Below, in pieces: positions 36,401 to 48,190 of a stretch of 64,000 nucleotides of DNA (the first letter of the stretch is position 1; each line of letters opens with the position of its first letter). The translations under genes and the position numbers were made by a program. Below the pieces are notes generated by a model. The model saw only the letters and a program-made list of their open reading frames with translations, did not search any database and had not been told where the DNA came from. Location of the stretch: contig NC_133167.1 in assembly GCF_040802235.1 (NCBI RefSeq), forward strand, positions 17,538,501 through 17,602,500. Reading direction: 5' to 3'. The DNA comes from Manis javanica. Its lineage: Eukaryota; Chordata; Mammalia; Pholidota; Manidae.

Positions 36401-39400
36401 AAGCATCAGGAGCACACCATGTATTTTATGTCCCATTTGAAAAAATTTTTACATAGTGAGGTTCTCCCACCCCTGCCATTCTTTAATATTCCATATACTT
36501 TTTAACCATTTTCCTACAGCTCGAAGAAATCCTCAATCTCCAAAACTTGGATAACAGAGTGGATCTCAAAGCATGAATAGGCAATCATGCTTGTTTATAA
36601 AAAGGTGCAGGTAAGTGACGCCACATGCAGTCTTTAGCTGGTGATCATACAGCCATGGTGAGGTATTTCTTTTACAGAAAAGAAACTGAAGGGGGAGGTT
36701 CAAGGTCATAAATTTGCAGGTGGCACAGAGAGATGTGACCTTTAGATATCCCCCACACCACTTCTCCTAAAGCGATCTAGGGGAAAAAAAAGTAACACGC
36801 ACATCCCATGAGAATGTTAACTAGAATGCTACCTCTGAGCTGCACTTCTGTACTGTGTGTACGAGCAGCACCTGAGGAAGGGGAAGTCAGATGTAGGAGA
36901 AATCAGTGTCTAAGATTTGGTTTAATTCCAAGCTTCCTAAGTTAAGATTCTGAGATAGTGGTTCTCAGAGCCAAACATACACCACGTTCAACTCCTCTGC
37001 TCCCTCTCCTTGGCAAAACCAGTTGCTGCTTCTCTACTTACTTCACTTGCACTTCTAACCATAACTCATTTTTCAATTGTGCCCCCTCTTCTAACCTGAC
37101 ACCAGGAGACAGGTGGGAGCAACCTATCACTCCTCACCCCAGCAGCAGCGGCTTTCTGTCTTGGAAATGCCTGTGACAAGGTAACACGCTTCCTGTAGTT
37201 ATCATAGGCTGGTCACTGTTTAACCAACCCAGGAAGCCAATTACTGTGCACTCTGCTCCAAAGCTGTGAACATTACTGACTCCACCCACTTGAGTGGGGG
37301 ACACGGGCTTGGCTCTTTGACCCTTGTGGGAGCTGTAAGCACAGCAATGTGTTCTGGGGTTCCACTGTAAGGAAATCACAGGCCAGAAAGGAGATTTAAG
37401 AAATCTGGCTTAACACTTTTTTTTTTTCCTTTCCAAGGATGATTGTTACTGCACCTACATCTTTAGAAAGAGAGGAGTCTGGGGAAAATGGTTACACACA
37501 ATTTTTTAGTTGTCCACTAATCAAATGTTTAAGAATTGTTTTCAGGTAGTTACCTTCTAGTTAACCCTGCTTTGGGTTAATAGCCACCTGTTTCCTCTTG
37601 CTCTTCATCTGATAAAGAGAAGAATTAGCCACTATCCTTTACATATACAATAATCCTTCATATGCTTTATATGACTTGGTCTTCCTCCTGAAGTTTTTCT
37701 TTTCAGATAAAATGACCCTGAATACAAATAATCTGTTTCTCTTCCCTTGAACTTATGTGGCAAATCAGAGAAGATTTTGGCTCTACCCCTAAACTTATGT
37801 GGCAAATCACTTGTGTTTGAATAACTAAGAAAGTGACTGTCTATGTCTCCTGGCATTCTGTGGTCAACATCAATTTTTGTTTTTATACCAAGAAGTTACT
37901 GAATTTTGATCATATTCTTTTACAAACAGCCTTTCATTACATAAATTTTAAATAATTCAAGAGTTATTATTCTTAATCAGAAAGAAAAGAGAAATGGTGT
38001 ACCTTCATTCACCAGATTAAGGAGAACCTAGTTGTTAAAACTGAAAGATATTTGAAAACTGATTCAGGAACTGAGTCATACTTCCTGCTTTGAGGCCCAA
38101 CCACAACATGCACACTGGTGTAACAGCATTTTCTTTCTTCCATAAATGGTTCTCCCCAGAGCAAATATATATAGTTCAACAGGAACCAAACCTGGTACTT
38201 TAGCTACTGAAAGAAGCTGGTGAACAAGGCATGGCCATCAAGTTTCATAATGCACAGACATACTTGCTTATTTCCTCTAAGGTAGTTAGAAGGAATAAGG
38301 GATACTAAATGAGGCCAGCTCTAAAGAGCAGGAAGTCAAAAATTTGTGCTAAATTTCCAGAATGAGAAATTAAGTTGATGAACTTTAAACAGAAGTTACA
38401 TACCTGCTTCACAATGTTACAGAAACAGAACCCATCACAGTCTTGTGATAGCTATTTTTGTACTGGTCAAGGAAATATATTCTTTCTGTATTTTTTGAGA
38501 ACTAAGGCTGTTTCGGTTTTCATTGCTTAGGGAACATCTCATTCCTCCAGAGTAAAAAGCAAGCAAATAGCCAAAACCTTTTCTGGGAAATACCCTTCTT
38601 TACATCATTGTGAGAAAAGCAGTCAAGAGCCCTGGTTGGGTGAGCAAGTTGTTCCAGGTGACCAGTGCCAGTGGTGGTGATTTCAGTGTGTGACAAGCTA
38701 CTAATAAAAGATGACGAGGAAATAAGAGTCCTAAGGAAAATGATGTGGAACTTACCTCATCAGCACCATGTGCCTGAAGTTCCTTGTAGAATTTCAAAGA
38801 AATACTGACCATCACTTTAGTTTTGTCTCCATTAGGATTTGAAATATGATAGAGGACTCCATCGAAATCTGTGAGGAAAACAAATAGGACTGCTTAAATT
38901 GAGAATGGGGAAGAGTATCTCAAAGCACCTGCCTACCTTGTTGCAGGCCACATAAGTCTCCCTTATAAGGAGGCAGGTAAGTTAAATGGCACTCACTTAA
39001 ATCTACATGACAAGTCAGCCAGTTACACTGAGACAAAACTGTCAAGTACTTATCTTTTTGCTCTTTTCTAAAATTACAAAGCTATTCTTACCTTAATCAC
39101 AGCGTGGTGAGCAAAGAATTAAAAAAAAAACCTTTCACTGTGATATATTTCAAAACATGTATGAAATATAATGTATAAGCTAAGTGGCCCTAACTCTTTT
39201 CTTCTTCCCTTTGTTTTCCAAATGCACTGGTACATAAACGTATATTGTCTTATCTTACCTAATAGAACAGTAACATCAGCTTAAAAAAAAAGTATAATGA
39301 ATCCCCATTCCCATGATGTGGCTTCAGTTATCAAAACATGGCCTATCTTATGCCATTTAGACACACCCCCTTCCAGTGATTTATTTTGCAGCAAATCCCA

Positions 39401-42400
39401 GACATCATTTCATCCATAAATATTTCAGAATGTATCTCTAGAAGATAAAGAAATTAAAAGAATCATAACCACAATGCCATTGTCATGCCTAAATTTTTAT
39501 AAACAATTTAATATCACATATCCAGTCAAGTGTTCAAATATTCTATCTCAAAGATTTTAACTACTTCTGTCTTATTTGATTTAAGATCTAAACATGGCCT
39601 ACACACTGCCATTGGTTATCTCTTATTTTTCTAATCTACAGGTCTGCCTTTTCCTTGGCTTCTTCCTCCTACAGTCCACAGGAGACCTTCCCCGTGTAGT
39701 TTCTGAAACTAGGCGCCACTGCCATCACTTAGGGAAATCTGGCTCTGCTAGTTAGGAGGAAGGGCAAGAGTGGTGGCTGGCTTCCAGTCACAGAACCTCA
39801 GAGCTGCAACAAGTCCCTCAAGAACATCTAGTCAAGCACCCTCATTTCACAGAGGGTGACTGTTTAACTCCTCAAAGTGCACACAGGAAGTGAGTAGAAT
39901 TAATGCATAATTCTGTATAGGGAATAAAAAGCTGTAACATCTCTGCCTTGTTGACTAACTCTGGCATTTTTTTGTTTCCCCTCTATACTAGTGCTCGGCA
40001 AACTAAGATGGCGATTCTTTTAAGATAATAACTTACTTACTATTTTCAAATTAAAAAACAAACAAAAACACAAACCTTAGTTTGAACTAAAAAATTAAAC
40101 CCAAACGTATAAAATATCAGCAGGTAACTAACTATGTGGTTCAAAGTTTCCATGAAATCACTTAAAATAAAGACCTCAGAAAGACTGGACAATCAAGGGG
40201 TAGAGTACCCCAAATGTCAAAATGCATTTTACGAACAATTTTGTTTTCTATTTTTTATATTATGTCTTCTGTTAATAGGGTTGAGATAAAGACACTTACC
40301 TGCAAATGTTACTTCTACTGCTTCTGGTTTGTTTCTGCAAAACAAAAGTGCCTTAGTTAAGATAACTATTGCTGCTTGCCTTCAAGAGGACTTGCAAAGG
40401 CTCTTGAGCTTCACTAAGATCAGACCATTCTGTACTAATCCCATGCTTACTGTCAATCTTGAATACACAGTTCATCTTCTCATGCACCTGAACCTTTGGA
40501 CTTACTTAAAGTGGAGAATAAAAAAGGAAGCAGGACAGATAAAGCTTTTGTTTTCCAGCTGCTGTCTGATCTCTGCTGTGATTGATGCTTACCTTCAATT
40601 CTGAATTCCTTAAGACCGTGATATATATTTGTATATGTGACCACAAAACACCATCTTTTGGTCAGTGCCTTCCCCACAGGACAGTAGCAATGGAAGGTGT
40701 ACATTCAGCAGAAAAACTACTAAACAGAGTGTAGAATGGTTTTAATTGACATTAGGTGAAAGGATGATTTCAGGCCATAAAACAAAGTTCTATTCCATTT
40801 CAAAGACAACCTGGTAGTCTTACGACACCTCTTCCCTTCTCATTACACCACCAGAGTGCTCACCACTTTCTCCATGGAGCAGCACTCTGACTGGTTCTAC
40901 CCTAGCTTTGTTTTCAAGTTCCAGTGCTGTGCTTCCTTAGAAAGAAAGCAGAAAGTAACACTTAAATCATTAAGCATACTCGAGATAACTATTTTCCAAT
41001 TTTAGCTTTTTCATCAGGACCATGTTTTCAAAGTAACACCTATATACCTTTATTTTCTCACCTACTGATCTATAAAATGGAAGAACATGAGTGATCTTCC
41101 TTGTAGAACTGCTAAAGATAAAACAAGAGAATAGAAGTGAAAGACATATTCTGGAAGGCAATGGCAGTCATATATATTTTTGTGTGATTCCCAGCTTAGC
41201 CTGGTATATGGACTTCAATTTGATAAATGTTGCTGAGTTATGACCTAGAAAGCATGACATACATCCTACCTATAAACAATATTGGTCAATTAACCCCCAG
41301 TGAAAAGCTATTTTACATGCTTACCGCACTTTTCCTCAAAGCCCAATGGTGGGAAACAAATGAAGACACAATGATTTTATCAGCTAGCAACCTGTAACTC
41401 AAATGAATGTACTTTGTTTTATGGACCAGCAGACAAGATACACACATTTTCTCATTTATTCTTGCTTAATTTGCTCAAGACCTCACCATCAAGTATGTAT
41501 CTTTTATACTATCTCCGCTCCCTCACCTGTAAAAGGAACTAAGACCGAATTGCCCTCCAGGGTTGCTGGGAAATGAGAGAATATATAACATGGTTTATGA
41601 CTCCTAAAAAGCTGCTGCAGAGGCTAAGCAATACCTTTCAAAGAAACTGGTTTCTATTAAGCATATGCTAGCCCGTTTGAAAAATCAACCCATACAAATT
41701 ATATACAGTGTTCCATTCTGCTTTTTCAAAGCCATCCATATGTAACTTAGGAAAACACTTTGTGTGTCTGTAAGAATGAAGCAGTGTACTCAGAATATGA
41801 TAAAATAACTAGATGGAAACTCAACTTGCTTCTAATCTTTCATTTGCAACTGTAGCCTATACACACCTCTATAAACAAGAGCAAGGAGAAGTACAAACAT
41901 TGATCTATGGCCCATCTGAACGAGATATTAAGAGGCTGCACAATGGAAGGAAGGACCGAGGCATATTTTCCTGGGGAAAGGCTGGCTGTGCCAAAAAGTC
42001 AGGGTGGAGGCTTACAGAAGTCCATACTGCATCACTCAGTAGTAGGTGGGTAGGTTTTTTTTTTACCTTCAGGCTTTAATTCTGCCAACGAAGGACCAAG
42101 TTCCTCACTTTCTCACTTTAGCAACAGACTTAAGAAAAATAATCTGTAAGGAAATGATCTTACTTTGACTCTGAAATTTTGAATTTCTCTAGTTCTTAAA
42201 GTTCCCTGAGCACAGATCCCCACTGGGAGAAGTTGCTCAGATCTATACTAAGTGCTTTGCTGTCTGACTTGGGAATATCTGACAAATCATTGCCATTAAT
42301 TTTTTAGTTTACTATTTATGGCTGCACAAAAGGTTGCAGAAGAGCAAGGCAGGCTACTGAGAGCATTAGGCCAAAGGAGTCTTCCTAAGTCATCTGTGTC

Positions 42401-45400
42401 CCAGTGAGGAGACATAATGGAGTGTGAAATATGCCAATCCCAAGACTAGTTATTTACTTTTGAAGTTTAAAATCAGGGAGCTGGAGGGGAGTAGGGACTG
42501 GTCTGGGGGAAAGTAACAACTTAATAGACCAAAAAGATAAATGGTTGGGTTGTTTTCTGTTCTACCACGCTAAAGTTTCAGATGCTGGGTGTGAGTTTAA
42601 TCACAGAAAAAGCAAGTCCTTCAGAGGGGACTTTTCACTTCCAATTCAGTCATTTACTGACTACATAATGTTGCTGAGACTCAGGTTCCCTTTCTAGAAA
42701 ATGCAGATTAAAAACACCTATCTCACAGGCTGTTGTGAAGACTGAGATGGTAATTATACAGCAAAGCAGTGTCTTGTGACTTGAGAGATAACAATCCCAC
42801 AGCCCTTAGGGCAGCCCAGTAGCAATATCTATAGGCTAGACTGTTTACCCAAATGTGCCACACAAATATCACCATGTTGTGTGTGTGACGCAAGGTAGGA
42901 GTCACCAACGAAGACACCAGCACCATGCTTAATACACAGGTCTACTCCCACGGCAACTCCCAAAAGCCCTGCTTTTCTCAACTGTAAATGGAACTGCTAT
43001 CTGTCACAAAGGTACATTCTGAAACAAAATGAAGCCGTGTTTAAGTTTATAGCAAAGTGCCTGGTTCCTAGGAGGATCAATGAATTAGTTTTCCTTCTAG
43101 GTGGAATCAGAGGGGACCAGCCTCTGAAGCCATGCTTGGGAGAGGTTTTTGGGATTGTGTTAAGACACAGAATCAGGAACTGGTCAGGAGTACAAGGAGA
43201 AACAGAACCCTATTAGTGTCAGACTGCTGTTAACGTCTGGAACCCTAGAACAAGTCAGCTTGGATGAGCCTTCACAGTCACTACCTGGACATCACAAGAT
43301 ACTAAAACACATTCAATTTATTCATATGGGTTTTAAGAACTCTTCATAAAATCCTTTAGAAAAAATTGTTTTATCCTTTTTCTAAGGAAGCTTCTAGAAT
43401 GTCACTACAGTCAATAAAGAATTTCTGGCAACTTTATAATCCAATCCTCCTTTCTTATTAAGGATTTTGGAATTTTTATTTCTGATTGAATGAATTTCCT
43501 ACTGGGTGCTTGTGTTCCTCTTTTGGTTATCCCTTCCGAGAGCTGAATTAGAGGAATTACTGAATTCTGCTATCTCACTATAAAGGTTTTTAATATTCTC
43601 TTGCAAGTCCTCTATAAGGAACCTACATCCATTTTCAGCAAAGCCTACAAAAACGGATCATATTTCATATTTGGTAAGAGGTTGTCCTACTCTCCTCTCT
43701 GTGAAGCTTTATCTCAAAATATGGAGAATAAAGAGTACCTAAAAGCTGAGTCACACAATATCAGAAAAGTGATAAACTCCTAAAGAAAGTAAGACCCATT
43801 CTATCTGACTTCATCCACCCCTTCAAGAAAATATGTACTGAGCTGCCTATATATACAGTGTGGCCGCTGGGACACAAAGATGACTAAAACAATGGAGTCC
43901 ACCCGAGGGAGTCATCAGTCTGGCAGAGTGTAGCTCTGGGGCTTCATGCCCAAAGTGGTCCCAAGGAGACCAGAGCACAAGCAGCAATGCTGAACTAAAA
44001 TGACTTGTAAACCAGATCATCTCAGTCAGTCAGCCACTACATTTCATTTTTTCTAAATGCTTAAACTATGTCCTAATTCCAAATCATTTCAAATGGGCCT
44101 GTTTCTCTGAGGATATACAGCATATTTAGGAACAAGAACAAGGTTATCAGCAAGACTTAATTTATTCCTTTCTCAAATATCTCCTCCCACAGTCCTCACC
44201 CACCCCAAACTGGCACTGCTTGCTTACTGAGCTTCACTCCCCCTCACAGAACCACAGCGTCCCACAATAAGCACAGCTGTGGCAAGGAGCCAGCACGCAC
44301 TTAAGATCAACAGCAATGTGCATCTGACAGCATTTCCTCAATTCTAGACTCCAGATTCTAGCTAAATCGACAGGCCTAGCTTCTGAGGCTGAAAGGGTTC
44401 TTGGTGTGTATACAGTAACAAAAGAATTAAATTAATTTGCCACATTACCTGTGCTTTAATTGGGGATCTGTGTAAGAATTCCTAAATGAAAAGGCAATGC
44501 TGTTGTCACACTGGCACATTAAGTTATTTGCAGTGTTGAATATGGCCTTTTAATCACATCCTCTTCATTTTTAGGCTGTCAGGAAAACAATTTACCAATA
44601 ACTATCATTTCATGAGGATATAGGAGTTGTTCCAGTAAGTCACTTTCCCAGGAATGTGGTACAAAAAAGAAAAAACGATTTGTTTGGAACAAACCTTAGG
44701 CTTGTCAGAGCTGCCTTCAAATTAAAAGGTTGTCACAACCAAATGTATTCTTAAACAGTTTAGATGACAGAATTGCTTTACCCAAAGGAGGTTTAGACTT
44801 TTCATAGGATGTCACAGAAAAGAAGACCCAGCAGGATGATCAGAGAGGCATCATTTAAAAAAAGATCAACCTCAAGAGGAAAATCATTGCAACTGTATTC
44901 TTAAGTATATACCACAGACCTACTTTTAAGACTATATACTATGCTTACATTTTCAGTAGCTGGAACAGTGTGGGTGCTGTCAGAACTTTCTATAATAATG
45001 GAAATATTCTACAGTTGCACTGTCCAAAATGACAGTTGCTAGCCACATGTGGCAACTGAGCACTAGAAGTGTGGCTAGTGTGACTGAGGAACTTTAGTGT
45101 TATTTTATTTTAAATCTTAAACTTAACTAGCCTTAAACAATACATAGCTATCGGCTACTGTATTGGACATTGCAAAGTTGGAAGACTCACTCTGGAAAAC
45201 GCTGCTCTGAACCCTAATTTCCCCAACTGGTTTGCTCTGAGAAGTGCAAAGCAAGGTGGAGGTGACCTCTTCCAGCAGGTTCCCACACTGGCAAAGCCTT
45301 TCAAATCTCCAGGGTTTCTCCTCCAAGCTACTTCCTTTCTTTAATGTCTTTCCCCGATCTCCACCTTAACACATCTCATCCCTTAGTGCCTCTTTAACTT

Positions 45401-47696
45401 TGCCAATAGGCTCTCTCAGAAAGCCCCCTTTTTCTGTTCTTGCGTGGTGAATATTGGAAGAATCCCATGTTTACGATCATCACACTAGTCAGCCTTTGGT
45501 GGAAGTTCTGGTGTAGTAGGCATGCCCCTTGATAAATACTTTACTTCACAGATGCCTCACCCTACTGGTATGCCTGGAAACTCACACTGGGCTTAAAAGC
45601 AAGCTTCTGCACAGCATTACATTTGCAATCCCAGGTAAGTCTTATCTCCTAGGCTGGGTATCACAGTCTCTTTTCAAATGCTTTTCAGCAGAATATGTTT
45701 TGAGCACACTTACTTAAAGTCATATCTCAAAGGGAAGACAGTCCAGAATAAAAAACAAACCTTGCTGCTCTGCCCCAATATCCAATATTGCTAAAACATG
45801 TATTTTGTAAGATACATCCTAGTGGTTCTAACTCATGTCTTCCAGATTTGAGTGCCTATTTTTATTCCTCTGAAATGGTGAGTTGCTCTTTTTAAGGGTT
45901 ATTTTCTAATAGGAAAAGAGCTGTAGTTCTGCATGATGGGCTACATTTTGGAATCAAAAGTTATTAATTTACAAATAGATGTGAGTATACTCCTACATTA
46001 CAAGGCATGCTTCTACTTGAAAATGCGCAGGCATTTATCTTGTAGATCAGTACATAACCACCCAGGCCTCATTCTTTACTGGCCCGGACTTGAGAAAGCA
46101 CTACTAGATCAGCTGTGAAAATGCAGAAGTTAATTTAACTTCCTCCTATATGCTACACTCCTAAAAAAAGTACACAGCAATTACACAGAATAAGACATAG
46201 AGCCGATCAGCTTGAACACTTAAAATACAAAGGAATGGTGAGTAAGATTGAAGACAAGAAGCAAGTTAGTTTAAAATGTAAGCATCTGCATGCAGACCCT
46301 GGCAGGAAACGGAAGCTATGGCTCACTATATGCATTACTTCAAGGTAAATCATGCTGTTTTACAGATAAAATCTGTGGCCTTATAAGAGACAGGAGATAC
46401 AATATATTCAAATAGTGGGTTTGAAATTTTTTTAATACCTCCAAGCCACACGTTCATTATGACTACTTAGAATTTCCCCTCCACCAGTCCTCTCCCATCT
46501 ATGTATCTCCAAGCACGTCCTTTCCTATTACTAGTTTCCAGTTCAAGAGAAACAGTTTGTACCTATTTCTTCAATATTGCATCCAAGATGTGAAGCCCCA
46601 TCCTCACAGATGGGGAAATGCGGCAAAGGGACTGGCCACAGGACACCAAGACTGGAATCTAAAAGCATTTCCTTGGCTCAACTTTTAAATATTAAGCAGA
46701 ACAGCTTTGGGGGAGATGACTGTCTTCTGATTTTAGTGTCGACAGAGAAGGCTACATTGAATATATGTCCTAAGGCTACCTTTAGGAGGGCCAAAAATTA
46801 AAACAACAAACAAAAAGGTTACCTAAGAACTTTATAGACTTTGGGGGCTTTTAAATGTGTGCCTGGGTCCAGATTACCACAGAAGAAATCACAGACCTGG
46901 GGTCTTGTGTAAGAATTAATAAGATAACCAATAAAAGCTAGTGGGTGGAGAATTAGAATCTCAGAAGAGAGATAAGGAAGGGGTGTGTAAGAAGAGACTT
47001 CAGCTTTGCTTGAGAAATAAGTACCAGAATGTCCAGCATCTCTTACAGTAAGGCTCAGGGTAGGGAAATTAGAGCGGTCCTGTTTTTCCGCCTGCAAGAC
47101 TGGGTCTTCTTTCAGTCTTCCCCTCGGCTCCTTCAGATGAGGTGGGGGTGGGGAGCGAGAAGGCTGGTAGTGATCTGGGCCTGCACCTTCTTCCCTCCTC
47201 CAGTCCTGGGAATTCCTGAAAACTCCTTCCAACCCAATCCCAAACGGGCTCTCTCCGGGTTCAAAACAATGACGGGGAATACAGGGGCAAGTGGTGGTCT
47301 ACTTGCTCTAGAGGGCAATGGAATCCTCCAGCGAGAGTTCGGCCCAAGCTGTCCTCACGTCCCACAGGTCTCCTACCCTTAGGCTCGCGCGCTTCTGTCC
47401 ACTCACTGCTTCCGCATCCTTCCTGAGCCTCTCCCCAGGCATCTCTGCCCCTCACCCCGCCGCGCCCAATCGCCTCCCACGTCCACCCCGCCGGGGCAGT
47501 CCCATACCCGGCCAGGTCTCCCATCTCTTTCCTCCATGTTCGGGGGGCCGAACGACACTGGGGATTAGCGGGGGTCAACTCGGGTCTCCCCGCCACCCTA
47601 CCGGACACGGGCGCGCGCTCACCCGGCTGCCGCGTTCTCGAACTTGAGCGCGAGCGTCTCCTCGATGATGCGGTTGTTCACCTCCAACAGGATCAT
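21422..47696 (-). CDS. ARPC2: ARPC2 (p34-Arc), Arp2/3 complex subunit 2, ten coding exons
   Basis: Subunit of the seven-protein Arp2/3 complex, which nucleates branched actin filaments. ARPC2 and ARPC4 form the structural core that holds Arp2 and Arp3 and contacts the mother filament. Exons in transcript order: 47696-47623, 40334-40300, 38868-38756, 35022-34977, 31967-31781, 31177-31084, 26385-26259, 24675-24575, 24246-24146, 21446-21422. They sum to 903 nt, 300 aa plus TAA, the human length. Phases agree at every junction. The protein starts [20 protein letters not shown] and ends KTFSSR, nearly identical to human (one seen change is Arg for Lys in EEGREGENR). Two alpha/beta domains and the C-terminal long helix ([18 protein letters not shown]) are recognisable. 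The first intron is over 7 kb. The promoter lies in the CpG island to the right. Confidence 0.98.
21447..24145 (-). other. ARPC2: ARPC2 intron 9
   Basis: About 2.7 kb with no coding exon. I recognise no clear repeat and no independent gene. Confidence 0.6.
24146..24246 (-). CDS. ARPC2: ARPC2 coding exon 9
   Basis: Residues 260-292, [20 protein letters not shown] to KEMKTI, the C-terminal helix, plus two bases of Thr293. Acceptor GCACTCAG, donor GTAAGT. Confidence 0.97.
24575..24675 (-). CDS. ARPC2: ARPC2 coding exon 8
   Basis: Residues 226-259, [20 protein letters not shown] to YHIKCSK. Donor GTGAGA. Confidence 0.97.
24676..26258 (-). other. ARPC2: ARPC2 intron 7
   Basis: About 1.6 kb of single-copy-looking DNA between coding exons 7 and 8. 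Nothing else seen. Confidence 0.6.
26259..26385 (-). CDS. ARPC2: ARPC2 coding exon 7
   Basis: Residues 184-225, [20 protein letters not shown] to NIGYITF, plus one base of Val226. Donor GTAAGC. Confidence 0.97.
26880..26990 (+). repeat. L2 LINE fragment
   Basis: CTGGGCCTTTGCACAAGCCT is the well-conserved L2 motif (CAGGGCCTTTGCACTTGCTG in consensus). Confidence 0.65.
27585..27700 (+). repeat. L2 LINE 3' fragment
   Basis: TTATAAGTTCCTCAAGCCAA then AGGATCTGGCTTTATTCATC resembles the L2 3' end. Confidence 0.5.
27700..27835 (-). repeat. MIR SINE fragment
   Basis: TTTCCATTTGCAGGTAGGAA, CAAATTAATGGCAAAGCAAG and CTAATGCCCAGTCTT follow the reverse MIR core loosely. Confidence 0.45.
28430..29000 (+). 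mobile_element. L1 fragment, ORF2 end and 3' UTR
   Basis: CAACTAATTTCCCAACTATA, TGGGTAAAGGACATAAAAAG and GCATTCTCATGCACTGTAGG are in the order of the end of L1 ORF2 and the start of its 3' UTR. Many stops; an old copy. Confidence 0.8.
31084..31177 (-). CDS. ARPC2: ARPC2 coding exon 6
   Basis: Residues 153-183, [20 protein letters not shown] to GKVFMQ. Acceptor CTCCTCAG, donor GTATGG. Confidence 0.97.
31781..31967 (-). CDS. ARPC2: ARPC2 coding exon 5
   Basis: Residues 90-151, [20 protein letters not shown] to HYRDDET, plus two bases of Met152. Acceptor CCTCCAG, donor GTGAGT. Confidence 0.97.
32500..32675 (+). mobile_element. L1 3' end
   Basis: GGATGGACAGTGACTGTAAT, GAGGACTTGATAATATGGGT and GAAACCTTCATAAGATTGTA, then an A/T-rich tail (AATAATAATAATAAGG). 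Same 3' UTR family as the copy at 8 kb. Confidence 0.75.
32700..32960. repeat. Two MIR pieces, reverse then forward
   Basis: 32.70-32.80 kb reads as reverse MIR (CATTTTAGAGGAAAAAAAGA). 32.81-32.96 kb reads as forward MIR (GACCCTGGACAAATGGCCTA then ACCTCTGTAATTCCTGCATC). Confidence 0.6.
34977..35022 (-). CDS. ARPC2: ARPC2 coding exon 4 (46 bp)
   Basis: Residues 75-89, [15 protein letters not shown], plus one base of Gly90. Acceptor TTTCTAG, donor GTATGT. Confidence 0.97.
35023..38755 (-). other. ARPC2: ARPC2 intron 3
   Basis: 3.7 kb with MIR pieces at 35.13-35.22 and 36.65-36.74 kb (both reverse) and a 42-bp imperfect tandem duplication at 37.73-37.81 kb. No gene seen. Confidence 0.6.
37726..37809. 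repeat. Imperfect 42-bp tandem duplication
   Basis: AACTTATGTGGCAAATCA occurs at 37750-37767 and again 42 bp later at 37792-37809. The bases before each copy (TTCTCTTCCCTTG and TGGCTCTACCCCTA) are also alike. Confidence 0.75.
38756..38868 (-). CDS. ARPC2: ARPC2 coding exon 3
   Basis: Residues 37-74, [20 protein letters not shown] to AHGADE. Acceptor CCTCACAG, donor GTAAGT. Confidence 0.97.
38869..40299 (-). other. ARPC2: ARPC2 intron 2
   Basis: 1.4 kb, half of it an old L1-type fragment (39.2-39.65 kb) followed by a MIR-like piece (39.80-39.90 kb). Confidence 0.55.
39200..39650. repeat. Old L1-type LINE fragment
   Basis: GCAGCAAATCCCAGACATCA, TCATCCATAAATATTTCAGA and AACCACAATGCCATTGTCAT match a common degraded L1 consensus. 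Orientation and subfamily not fixed. Confidence 0.5.
40300..40334 (-). CDS. ARPC2: ARPC2 coding exon 2 (35-bp microexon)
   Basis: Completes Gly25 and encodes [11 protein letters not shown], ending one base into Asp37. Acceptor TTTTGCAG, donor GTAAGT. It is small and easily missed, but its frame is required. Confidence 0.96.
42640..42775 (+). repeat. MIR SINE fragment
   Basis: GAGACTCAGGTTCCCTTTCT, GAAAATGCAGATTAAAAACA and CTCACAGGCTGTTGTGAAGA follow the MIR core. Confidence 0.7.
43830..43940 (-). repeat. L2 LINE 3' fragment
   Basis: TACTGAGCTGCCTATATATA, GGGACACAAAGATGACTAAA and CAATGGAGTCCACCC match the reverse of the L2 3' end. Confidence 0.55.
45013..45185. mobile_element. Short nonautonomous DNA transposon
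   Basis: Ends GCACTGTCCAAAATG and GTATTGGACATTGC are imperfect inverted repeats. Inside lies GCTAGCCACATGTGGCAACT and a second AGTGTGGCTAGTG. This fits a common mammalian MITE; the family name is not assigned. Confidence 0.55.
46590..46670 (-). repeat. MIR SINE fragment
   Basis: CATCCTCACAGATGGGGAAA then GGGACTGGCCACAGGACACC is the reverse MIR core. Confidence 0.55.
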
Positions 47697-48190
47697 GGCG
47701 GCGGCTGCCCCAGGCAGGGGAAGGAGAAACAGGGCGGGTGAGGGTGGGTAAGGGAGGAAAGGGCAGAGGGAGCGGCCCTGGTGCCCCCTGAGGAGGAGGT
47801 CAGGGTGGGGTAGGAGGTTAGGGGAGAAGGGGAGAGGGATCGGGGTGGGAGAAGGGAAAGAAGCGTGCGCTACTTCGCGCACGCACTGACTATGGAGACA
47901 CCCACCCACCCGACCGACCTGGCCCCCGAAGCCTCAACCCGCCTGCCGAGCCGCCGCCGCCGGAGCTGCAGCCTCACAGACAAGCCCGGTCCCCGCCCAG
48001 TCCCCGGCTCTAGCCGGCCACTTCCGCTCTCACACCCACTTCCGCTCGCTGCCCGAGCTCACGGCCCCGCGGAGCCATTTCCGCTCAGGGTCCTCGTGCA
48101 CGCGCACGTAGACGCGCCGAGGATCTGCGCCTGCGTTTGCGCATGTGCGATGCCGCCGCCCCGCCTCCACTTCCCCACAGACTGCTCCCC
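47380..48190 (-). promoter_or_regulatory. ARPC2: ARPC2 CpG-island promoter
   Basis: GC- and CG-rich stretch covering the first coding exon and the DNA upstream, without a TATA box. Three copies of the ten-base motif ACTTCCGCTC (the third with one change) lie at 48020-48029, 48038-48047 and 48077-48086. Read on the gene strand this is GAGCGGAAGT, an ETS/GABP-type site. The transcription start is probably near 47.95-48.05 kb (inference). Confidence 0.75.
47623..47696 (-). CDS. ARPC2: ARPC2 coding exon 1
   Basis: Residues 1-24, [20 protein letters not shown] then NAAA, plus two bases of Gly25. Donor GTGAGC. A GGGGCAG at 47711-47705 just before the start could be an acceptor for an upstream noncoding exon. 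Confidence 0.96.

Larger units (their letters stand above)
40335..47622 (-). other. ARPC2: ARPC2 intron 1
   Basis: 7.3 kb, the largest intron. It holds MIR pieces (41.46-41.59, 42.64-42.77 and 46.59-46.67 kb), an L2 piece (43.83-43.94 kb) and a short DNA transposon (45.01-45.18 kb). I see no further exon. Confidence 0.6.
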
